NCBI GenBank assembly: GCA_902514615.1
Contig: CABXRG010000002.1
Span: forward strand, 32,537-96,536
Direction: 5' to 3'
Length of the DNA stretch: 64,000 nt
DNA from: an uncultured Bacteroidota bacterium
GTDB taxonomy: Bacteria; Bacteroidota; Bacteroidia; Flavobacteriales; Flavobacteriaceae
Part shown: positions 54,527-62,095 of the stretch, in pieces
How positions within the stretch are numbered: the stretch's first letter is position 1
Layout of the letters: each line of letters opens with the position of its first letter
Position numbers and translations under genes: made by a program
The notes under the pieces: generated by a model
Seen by the model: only the letters and a program-made list of their open reading frames with translations
What the model was told of the DNA's origin: nothing
The model's database searches: none

Positions 54527-56971
54527 ATGAATTACTATGCAGATGTAATACTTCCCCTTCCTTTACATGGAACATTTACATATGAATTAACCAAAAAACA
54601 ACATGATTTGTTAGGAATTGGACATAGAGTAGCTGTAAGTTTTGGGAAAAGGAAGGTCTACACAGGTGTAATTAAGAAAATTCATAATATTAAACCTAAG
54701 CTATATGAAACTAAGCCAATAGAATTCATATATGATAAGGATGAACTTGTTTCAGAATTACAAATTAGTTTTTGGGACTGGGTATCAAGATACTATTTCA
54801 CTCCTTTAGGTGATGTTTTAAAAGCTGCTGTTCCCTCTACATTTCTTTTGGAAAGCGACACAATTTTAATTAAAAAAGATGTTAATGGAAATGATATCGA
54901 AGAGATGACAGATGATGAATATTTAATATATGAAGCTCTTGATTTTAAAAATTTAAAAATAAATGAAGTGTCAGATATATTGGATAAAAAAAATACATAT
55001 TCAGTTATTCAAAAAATGATTTTAAAAGGTTTGGTAGAATTGAATTTTGAAATTAACGAAAAGTATAAACCAAAACTTTTAAGTGTTATTTATCTAAATA
55101 AAGAATTATTAGATGATAAGAGGATTAAGAATTCTATTAAAATTTTAAACAGATCTCCAAAACAAAAAGAAGTTATACTTCAAATAATAAGTAGTATAAA
55201 ATCAAAAGAATATTTAATTATTAAAGATTTAAAAGATATAATTAAATTTTCAGATAGTACTATCAAGGGTCTTGAACAAAAAGGATTTATAACTATTAAA
55301 AAAATTAAAATTGATAGAAATGATAATACTGTATCAGATTATTTAAAAACAAATGATTTATCAAAATCTCAAACAAATGCATTTGATCAAGTCAAAGACC
55401 TGCTCAAGGAGAAAGATGTTGTCTTATTAAAAGGTGTTACCTCCTCAGGTAAAACTGAAATATATATTAAAATTATTGAATATTATCTTGATAGAGATAT
55501 GCAGGTTTTATATCTGCTCCCTGAAATTTCATTAACTACTCAAATAATCCAAAAATTAAAAATGCATTTTGGAGATAATATTTCAGTTTTTCATTCTAGA
55601 CATTCCTTAAATGAAAGGACTGAGGTGTGGGAAAATATCAAAAAAAACAAAAAGAAATCAAGACTTATTATTGGTGCTAGATCATCTGTTTTTCTCCCTT
55701 TTACAAACTTAGGATTGATCATAGTTGACGAAGAACATGAGATTTCTTATAAACAACAAGAACCATCACCAAGATATAATGCAAGAGATTCATCTATATA
55801 TCTTTCCAAGATCAATAATTCAAAAGTAATTTTGGGATCAGCTACACCATCTATTGAGTCATCCTTTAATGCCAAAAACAATAAGTATGGATATGTGAAA
55901 TTAGATGAAAGATATGGTAATGTTGAAATGCCTAATATCTACACAATAGACATGAAGAATGAATTAAAGCATGAATTTAGCTCTATATTTTCTTTAAAAT
56001 TGATTGACGAAATTGAAAAAACAATTAAGGAAGGTAAGCAAGTTATTTTATTTAGAAATAGAAGAGGATACTCACCTCAGTGGCTTTGTGATTCATGTGG
56101 ACAAAATATAATGTGTGATAATTGTGATGTTAGTTTGACATATCATTTATCCTCAAATATTTTAAAATGCCATTATTGTGGATTCTCCTCAAAGGCAGAA
56201 AAAAAATGCTCAACATGTGGTTTTGATACGATGAATTACAGAGGAGATGGAACTCAACAAATTGAAGAAATAATTAAAGAAATATTCCCAGATGTTAGAA
56301 GTAAGAGAATGGATTGGGATTCAACTAGAGGTAAATGGTCTTTTGATAACATTATTAATTCTTTTGCAAATCATGAAGTTGATATTCTTATAGGCACACA
56401 GATGATAACAAAGGGGCTAGATTTTAAAAATGTTAATCTGGTAGGAGTATTAAATACTGACCATTTTCTAAATTTTCCTGATTTTAGAGCACATGAAAAA
56501 GCATTTCAAGTTTTAACTCAAGTAGCTGGAAGATCTGGAAGATTTGGTAAAAGAGGTAAAGTGTTTCTTCAAACTTACCAGCCAGAACATCCAATCATTG
56601 AAAATGTAATTAATAATGACTATGATAAAATGTACAATAATCAACTTATTGAAAGGAAAGACTACAATTATCCTCCTTTTGTTAGATTAATTAGAATCAC
56701 TTTAAAAGATAAGAGTTATGAGAAGTTAAATAGCTCCTCTGACTGGTTAAACAAAGTAATTAGAGACAATTTTAGTGGAATAGTATTAGGTCCTGTTTAT
56801 CCTGAAATATCTAGAATTAAGAATAAATATCATAAGGAATTTCTAATAAAATTGAGGAATTTGAATGAGATAAATAACTTTAGAAATACATTCCAATCAA
56901 TTTTAAAAAGCTTTGATTCAATATCAAAATATAGAAGCGTAAGAATTACTATAGATGTTGACCCATTATAG
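54527..56971 (+). CDS. priA: Primosomal protein N' (replication restart helicase PriA)
   Basis: PriA reloads the replisome at broken forks. The 814 residues contain a 3' DNA-binding domain (NYYADVILPLPLHGTFTYEL), a winged-helix region, the helicase with Walker A around Lys309 (GVTSSGKTEIY), the DEEH box at 401-404, and the paired zinc motif of eight cysteines starting at Cys521 (CDSCGQNIMC, CDNC, CHYCGF, CSTCGF). LVGVLNTDHFLNFPDFRAHE and QVAGRSGRFGKRG are also typical. No promoter box is obvious in the 42 bases between it and the divergent gene. Confidence 0.97.
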   Translation: MNYYADVILPLPLHGTFTYELTKKQHDLLGIGHRVAVSFGKRKVYTGVIKKIHNIKPKLYETKPIEFIYDKDELVSELQISFWDWVSRYYFTPLGDVLKAAVPSTFLLESDTILIKKDVNGNDIEEMTDDEYLIYEALDFKNLKINEVSDILDKKNTYSVIQKMILKGLVELNFEINEKYKPKLLSVIYLNKELLDDKRIKNSIKILNRSPKQKEVILQIISSIKSKEYLIIKDLKDIIKFSDSTIKGLEQKGFITIKKIKIDRNDNTVSDYLKTNDLSKSQTNAFDQVKDLLKEKDVVLLKGVTSSGKTEIYIKIIEYYLDRDMQVLYLLPEISLTTQIIQKLKMHFGDNISVFHSRHSLNERTEVWENIKKNKKKSRLIIGARSSVFLPFTNLGLIIVDEEHEISYKQQEPSPRYNARDSSIYLSKINNSKVILGSATPSIESSFNAKNNKYGYVKLDERYGNVEMPNIYTIDMKNELKHEFSSIFSLKLIDEIEKTIKEGKQVILFRNRRGYSPQWLCDSCGQNIMCDNCDVSLTYHLSSNILKCHYCGFSSKAEKKCSTCGFDTMNYRGDGTQQIEEIIKEIFPDVRSKRMDWDSTRGKWSFDNIINSFANHEVDILIGTQMITKGLDFKNVNLVGVLNTDHFLNFPDFRAHEKAFQVLTQVAGRSGRFGKRGKVFLQTYQPEHPIIENVINNDYDKMYNNQLIERKDYNYPPFVRLIRITLKDKSYEKLNSSSDWLNKVIRDNFSGIVLGPVYPEISRIKNKYHKEFLIKLRNLNEINNFRNTFQSILKSFDSISKYRSVRITIDVDPL

Positions 56972-56989
56972 CTTTTACTTTACTTAAAA

Positions 56990-56997
56990 TAAATTTG
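56990..56997 (+). promoter_or_regulatory. Distal promoter -7 box upstream of rpsF
   Basis: TAAATTTG matches TAnnTTTG, 45 bases before the rpsF ATG. One of two candidate boxes in tandem. Confidence 0.5.
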
Positions 56998-57017
56998 GCA
57001 GATTATATTTAATAACC

Positions 57018-57025
57018 TAATTTTG
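57018..57025 (+). promoter_or_regulatory. Proximal promoter -7 box upstream of rpsF
   Basis: TAATTTTG matches TAnnTTTG, 17 bases before the rpsF ATG. Confidence 0.55.
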
Positions 57026-57042
57026 CGGCCTAAGATTTTAAG

Positions 57043-57399
57043 ATGAAAAACTACGAAACGGTATTTATTTTAAACCCTGCTCTATCTGAAGAGCAAGTTC
57101 AAACTTCTGTTGACAAATATGAAAAATATTTAAAGTCTAATGGAGCTAAAATAATTAACAAAGAAATTTGGGGTTTAAAAAAGTTAGCATATACTATTGA
57201 GAACAAAAATAGTGGGTTTTATAATCTTATAGAATATACAGCTCCTGCTGAGGTTGTGTCATCTATAGAACTTGATTTTACTAGAGATGAAACTGTAATG
57301 AGATACTTAACTGTAACATTAGACAAACACGCTATTGCTTGGGCAGAAAAAAGAAGAAACAGACCTACAAAAAAATCAAGTACAAAAAAAGCTAGTTAA
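57043..57399 (+). CDS. rpsF: 30S ribosomal protein S6
   Basis: S6 pairs with S18 on the 30S platform. The 118 residues start [20 protein letters not shown] and contain [21 protein letters not shown] basic C-terminal tail ([15 protein letters not shown]) replaces the Glu-rich tail of E. coli. The gene has two candidate promoters and is followed by rpsR in a TAATTATG junction. Confidence 0.99.
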   Translation: MKNYETVFILNPALSEEQVQTSVDKYEKYLKSNGAKIINKEIWGLKKLAYTIENKNSGFYNLIEYTAPAEVVSSIELDFTRDETVMRYLTVTLDKHAIAWAEKRRNRPTKKSSTKKAS

Positions 57400-57401
57400 T
57401 T

Positions 57402-57698
57402 ATGGCAGGTATTGAAGAACAATCGAAAATTAAAAATGAAGGTGAGATAAGGTATCTTTCTCCTTTGGATATAAATACTTCAAAAGCTAAGAAGTACTGT
57501 ATGTTTAGAAGATCTGGTATCAAGTATGTTGATTATAAAGATCCAGACTTTTTAGAAAGATTCATCAATGAGCAAGGTAAAATTTTACCAAGAAGACTAA
57601 CTGGTACATCGTTAAAATATCAAAGAAAAGTTGCTACAGCTGTTAAAAGAGCAAGGCATCTTGGACTTCTCCCTTACGTTGGAGACTTATTAAAATAA
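57402..57698 (+). CDS. rpsR: 30S ribosomal protein S18
   Basis: S18 binds 16S rRNA with S6. The 98 residues contain [20 protein letters not shown] and [20 protein letters not shown]. Only one cysteine is present, so no zinc site. Neighbours rpsF and rplI are each 2 bases away. Confidence 0.99.
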   Translation: MAGIEEQSKIKNEGEIRYLSPLDINTSKAKKYCMFRRSGIKYVDYKDPDFLERFINEQGKILPRRLTGTSLKYQRKVATAVKRARHLGLLPYVGDLLK

Positions 57699-57700
57699 TT

Positions 57701-58153
57701 ATGGATATTATACTAAAAGAAAATGTTGCAAATGTTGGCTTCAAAGACGAAGTTGTTTCAGTTAAAGCTGGATATGGTAGAAACTTTTTAATTCCTACTG
57801 GTAAAGCTGTTCTTGCAACTGAATCTGCAAAAAAAGTATTAGCTGAAAATCTTAAGCAAAAAGCATTTAAAGAGAAATCAGTAATTGATGAAGCTGAAAA
57901 ATTGGCTACTAAGATATCTAAACTTGAACTTCAAATTCTTGCTAAAGTTGGCCCTGATGGTAAACTTTTTGGCTCAATTTCTAATTCAGATGTTTCTAAA
58001 AGTCTTCTTGCTAAGAAAATTGAAGTTGAAAAAGAAAACATATCTATTCCAGGTAAATCAATAAAAAGAATTGGTAAATACCAGGCAAGCGTTAGGCTTC
58101 ATAGAGAAGTTTCTACTCAATTAAATTTTGAGCTTCAGGCTGAAAAGAAATAA
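57701..58153 (+). CDS. rplI: 50S ribosomal protein L9
   Basis: L9 is an elongated 50S protein that limits frameshifting. The 150 residues begin MDIILKENVANVGFKDEVVS and contain VKAGYGRNFLIPTGKAVLAT, then the connecting helix and C-terminal domain with GKLFGSISNSDVSKSL. Ends the S6-S18-L9 unit; a weak spacer of 44 bases leads to hisS. Confidence 0.99.
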   Translation: MDIILKENVANVGFKDEVVSVKAGYGRNFLIPTGKAVLATESAKKVLAENLKQKAFKEKSVIDEAEKLATKISKLELQILAKVGPDGKLFGSISNSDVSKSLLAKKIEVEKENISIPGKSIKRIGKYQASVRLHREVSTQLNFELQAEKK

Positions 58154-58197
58154 TTTCATAACTTTAACGTTCACTCTGATTATCAAATAAATCTTTG

Positions 58198-59571
58198 ATG
58201 TCTCAAAAACTTAACACACCAAAGGGTACAAGAGATTTTACGTCTTTTGAATTAAAAAAAAGAGACTACCTTTTAAATATCTTAAAAGATTGTTTTAAAG
58301 CCTTTAATTTTCAAGAAATTCAAACACCCTCTTTTGAAAACTTAACTACTCTTACCGGAAAGTATGGTGATGAAGAAGATAATTTAATGTTTAAAATACT
58401 TTCTTCTGGCGAAAAAATAAAAAAAGCTGATACTGAAGCACTTAAAGAGAATAATCTTTCAAAATTTTCAAATTCTTTATCTGATAAGGCTCTTAGATAT
58501 GATTTAACTGTTCCTTTATCTAGGTTTGTCTCTCAAAATTTAAATAATTTATCATTTCCATTTAAGAGATTTCAGACTCAACTAGTTTGGAGAGCTGAGA
58601 GGCCTCAACGTGGAAGGTATAGAGAGTTCCTTCAGTGTGATGTAGACATTATAGGTGAATCTAATTTATTAAATGAAGTTGAATGCATAAAAGTTTATGA
58701 TACTGTCTTTAAAAGACTAGGTATGCCGAAAGTTAATCTTAGAATTAATAACAGACAAATTCTGGAGGGTATATCTAAGTTAATGAACCTAGATAGTGTA
58801 AATGAGATTGCTTCTATTCTTGATAAGACTGACAAGATAGGTGTTGAAGGTGTAATGAATGAACTAAAAAATAAGAATATCAAAGATGCTGCTTTAAATA
58901 AATTAAAGTTTTTCCTTGATCTTGAAGGATCTAATGAGGAAAAAATAAAAAGTCTTAGAACTGAATTTATTTCAAACAAAATTTCTACGGACGGAATTGA
59001 CTTATTAGAAAAAATAATTATTACTTCAGAAAAATTTAATTTAAATAATGTAGACCTAATTTTTGATCTAACTCTAGCTAGAGGTCTTAGTTACTATACA
59101 GGAACTATAATTGAGGTTTCTTCTCCAAGTGAATTTTATATTGGATCTATTGGGGGTGGGGGTAGATATGATAATTTAGTCCAAAAAAACAATCCAAGAC
59201 TAAGTGGTTTTGGAATATCCTTTGGCTTTGATAGAATATTTCTAATTCTAGATGAATTGAATTTATTTCCAGATGAATTGAATTCCTCAAAATCCTTTTT
59301 ATTCCTAAACTTTGGTTCTGACAAAATAGATAATCTTTTAATTTTTATTGATGAATTAAGAGAAAAAAATATTACATGTGAACTATATCCTTCCGATATT
59401 AAAATCAAAAAACAGATGGATTATGCCAATCAAAGACGAATTGACTATGTTGTATTGATTGGTGAAGAGGAGACAAATAGAAATATCTTCAAATTAAAAG
59501 ATATGTCTAGTGGTGATGAATCATCGTTTGATCTAAATAATATCATTCCAGAAATAGAGAAGCTTAGTTAA
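58198..59571 (+). CDS. hisS: Histidyl-tRNA synthetase
   Basis: Class II enzyme that charges tRNA-His. The ATG at 58198 gives 457 residues starting MSQKLNTPKGTRDF; the TTG one codon earlier is less likely. Motif 2 region RAERPQRGRYREFLQCDVDI, the HisA motif GLSYYTGTIIEV and motif 3 GGGGRYDNL are intact, and a C-terminal anticodon-binding domain follows (CELYPSDIKIKKQMDYANQR). Its 3' end overlaps the opposing sterol-desaturase gene by 8 bases. Confidence 0.98.
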   Translation: MSQKLNTPKGTRDFTSFELKKRDYLLNILKDCFKAFNFQEIQTPSFENLTTLTGKYGDEEDNLMFKILSSGEKIKKADTEALKENNLSKFSNSLSDKALRYDLTVPLSRFVSQNLNNLSFPFKRFQTQLVWRAERPQRGRYREFLQCDVDIIGESNLLNEVECIKVYDTVFKRLGMPKVNLRINNRQILEGISKLMNLDSVNEIASILDKTDKIGVEGVMNELKNKNIKDAALNKLKFFLDLEGSNEEKIKSLRTEFISNKISTDGIDLLEKIIITSEKFNLNNVDLIFDLTLARGLSYYTGTIIEVSSPSEFYIGSIGGGGRYDNLVQKNNPRLSGFGISFGFDRIFLILDELNLFPDELNSSKSFLFLNFGSDKIDNLLIFIDELREKNITCELYPSDIKIKKQMDYANQRRIDYVVLIGEEETNRNIFKLKDMSSGDESSFDLNNIIPEIEKLS

Positions 59572-60385
59572 AGTGACTATACCATTTTTTGAATGGTCTT
59601 TCTATCAAACTAATAAATTTTGAATTTTGAATTTCGTCTAGATCTGTATCTATTCCATAAATAATCTCATTTTTACTTAATTCCATATAAGTTCCAAAAA
59701 GTCTATCCCATAAGGAAAAAATATTGCCATAATTTGAGTCAGTATAGGGTAATTTATAATGATGGTGTACTTTATGCATGTTAGGTGATACTATTAAATA
59801 GCTTAGCGCTTTATCAATTGTATCAGAAATTTGAATATTTGCATGATTAAATTGAGAAAGAATAACAGATAATGATTGATACATTAAAACTAATCCAATA
59901 GGCGCACCTGAAATAACAATACCTCCAAGTGTAAAAATAAATCTAACTATGCTTTCAAAAGGATGATGTCTATTAGCTGTAGTTGTGTCTACTTTCTGAT
60001 CCGTATGATGAACTATATGTATATACCACAATAGTTTGACTTTATGTTGAACTAAATGCGGTAAATAAGCTCCTACTAAGTCAAGTACCATTATTCCAAT
60101 GATAACACTCAGTATAGTAGTTGAATTTAATAAATGTATTAAACCAAAATTCATTTCATTTGTCCAGTCTGATACAGATACTAGTACAAAGGCTAAAAAA
60201 AAGTTTACAATAATAGTAGTTATTGTTAAGAGAAAATTTGGAATGGAATGTCTCCATTTCTTATAATCAAGAAGCTTGAAGGGAACTATACCCTCAATTA
60301 TCCAGAATAAAGTAATACCAGAAACCATTATTAAGGCTCTGTTGACAGAAGAAATATTCTCAAATAGTAATAAAAAATCTTCCAT
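59564..60385 (-). CDS. Sterol desaturase / fatty acid hydroxylase family protein
   Basis: 273 residues with four or five membrane helices and the diiron His clusters of the family: HLVQH, HIVHHTDQKVDTTTANRHH and NMHKVHHHYKLPYTDSNYG, ending WDRLFGTYM. Members hydroxylate or desaturate lipids with a diiron centre. Whether the substrate is a sterol-like compound, fatty acid or other lipid is not given by sequence. It overlaps the convergent hisS by 8 bases and follows the M28 gene after 1 base. Confidence 0.9.
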   Translation of the reverse strand: MEDFLLLFENISSVNRALIMVSGITLFWIIEGIVPFKLLDYKKWRHSIPNFLLTITTIIVNFFLAFVLVSVSDWTNEMNFGLIHLLNSTTILSVIIGIMVLDLVGAYLPHLVQHKVKLLWYIHIVHHTDQKVDTTTANRHHPFESIVRFIFTLGGIVISGAPIGLVLMYQSLSVILSQFNHANIQISDTIDKALSYLIVSPNMHKVHHHYKLPYTDSNYGNIFSLWDRLFGTYMELSKNEIIYGIDTDLDEIQNSKFISLIERPFKKWYSHFN

Positions 60386-60386
60386 A

Positions 60387-62003
60387 TTAATTATCCTCTG
60401 ACCCGTCTCGGTTAGGAACTCTTAAGGTAGGCCATTTACCTCTTTCACCTGTCATTGGGTTTATTGGAAGAACCCTCCTATCTCTTGGCATTAATTCATC
60501 TTCTTCACTGGCTAGATATGTAAGAATAGCGACAAGAATTGCATTATCTCTTACATCATCAAAGATTATTTTATCGAATGTGTCTCTATTTGTATGCCAA
60601 GTGTAGAAATATTTACTTTTACCACCGTATGAAAAATCAAGAGATGTTAAGTTAAAACCTGGAACACCAGAAGAAACAAAATTTCTCCAATCTGATGATC
60701 CTCCAGCTCTAACCATTACTCCATTAGATTCTTTCTGAAATAAAGGTATGGGAACACCTGGGAAATCAGTTTCAATTTCCTCACTTATTTCAGATGGAAC
60801 ATATTTTAACCAGTCACCAATAAACCTATATGCTTCAGTAAACCCATGACCACTTATCTGAACTGTTCTACCTGTACCATTATCTTGATTGAAAAGAGCT
60901 TGAAGATTATTAACAATTTCAGGATTATCTTCTACAAATGCACTTGATCCATTTAGACCTTGTTCTTCTGCACCCCAATGACCAGCAATAATTGTTCTCT
61001 TAGGATTAGGATAAATCTTTTTCAAAATTCTCATAGCCTCCATCATTACAATAGTTCCTGTTCCGTTATCAGTAGCTCCTGTTCCTCCACCAGTAGTATC
61101 AAGATGAGCTGAAAGAATTATATATTCATTTGGTTTTTCAACACCTTCTATTCTACCAATCGAATTATATGTAGGAACTTTTCCAAGTTCTTTGGACTGT
61201 ATATTAATGTTAACAGTAGGTTTTTGACCACTTTCAGCAAGTCTAAATAGTAATCCGAAATCTTCCATACTAACATCTACTGTAGGAGTATCAGGGCTTA
61301 TGCCAAAAGAACCAGGACTAAAAATTGTATTTGTACCAAATCCACCTCTCCAATTACTGGTAATAATGGCTGCAGGTTTAGCATCTTCTATTGCTTTAAT
61401 CATATCACTATATGCATAACCAGTTTTTCTTATATTTCTAGCTTGTCTACTTCTTTTTGTTAGTCTAAATTTTCTAATTTCTTCTAATGTTTTTTCTTTA
61501 GCCCATCTTTCAATATCATAATCAGGTCTACCGGAAATATCAGGTTCTCCTAGAAGAACATGTTTACCTTTAATAGTTTTTAACCAAGATTCAAATTTTT
61601 CTTTAGATTCATAAGGAATATTAACAACCTCTCCTAATTCACCATTCTTTTTTGTGCTAGCACTCCATGATAATTGTTGACCTTCTAGAGATTTTACCCA
61701 AGGAGACATCATGTCTATATGACTAATTCCTCTTTCCCAAGCTCTCCATTGACCAAATTGTTCATTTTTGGAATTAATTCCCCAACTATTGTATTTATCA
61801 ATAACCCAATCATGAGCCTGTAACATTTGACTTGTACCGGTAAGTCTTGGTCCTATCTGATCCATTAATTCATGAGCTAAATTTTCTAATTGAGAATTAT
61901 TATTAGCCTCATTAACTATCTTATTAATAGTTTGAAGTTTGTTTTGTGAATAAGAAAAGTTAAAAAATAAACTAGCAATAATAAATGGTAAAAGTTTTTT
62001 CAT
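60387..62003 (-). CDS. Secreted M28-family carboxypeptidase/aminopeptidase with PA-like domain
   Basis: 538 residues: signal peptide (to about residue 20, NFSYSQ), a protease-associated-like insert (about 120-270), and a full M28 zinc site: His300 (SAHLD), Asp312 (TDNGTG), Glu346/Glu347 (GAEEQGLNG), Asp374 (NQDNGTG) and His470 (YTWHTNRDT). Closest in layout to plasma glutamate carboxypeptidase-like enzymes. Exported, probably hydrolysing peptides outside the cell or in the periplasm. Divergent from the propeller-amidohydrolase gene; a minus-strand promoter box is present. Confidence 0.92.
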   Translation of the reverse strand: MKKLLPFIIASLFFNFSYSQNKLQTINKIVNEANNNSQLENLAHELMDQIGPRLTGTSQMLQAHDWVIDKYNSWGINSKNEQFGQWRAWERGISHIDMMSPWVKSLEGQQLSWSASTKKNGELGEVVNIPYESKEKFESWLKTIKGKHVLLGEPDISGRPDYDIERWAKEKTLEEIRKFRLTKRSRQARNIRKTGYAYSDMIKAIEDAKPAAIITSNWRGGFGTNTIFSPGSFGISPDTPTVDVSMEDFGLLFRLAESGQKPTVNINIQSKELGKVPTYNSIGRIEGVEKPNEYIILSAHLDTTGGGTGATDNGTGTIVMMEAMRILKKIYPNPKRTIIAGHWGAEEQGLNGSSAFVEDNPEIVNNLQALFNQDNGTGRTVQISGHGFTEAYRFIGDWLKYVPSEISEEIETDFPGVPIPLFQKESNGVMVRAGGSSDWRNFVSSGVPGFNLTSLDFSYGGKSKYFYTWHTNRDTFDKIIFDDVRDNAILVAILTYLASEEDELMPRDRRVLPINPMTGERGKWPTLRVPNRDGSEDN

Positions 62004-62022
62004 TTTTTTAATTTTATTGCTT

Positions 62023-62030
62023 CAAATATA
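62023..62030 (-). promoter_or_regulatory. Promoter -7 box of the M28 peptidase unit
   Basis: Minus-strand TATATTTG matches TAnnTTTG and ends 19 bases before the M28 ATG at 62003. No matching plus-strand box was found in the 92-base divergent region for the amidohydrolase gene. Confidence 0.6.
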
Positions 62031-62095
62031 ACTAAATACTTAAATTTCAAGTGTTAAAAGAATTCTAAATCAATATATTTATAAAAACTATAGTT

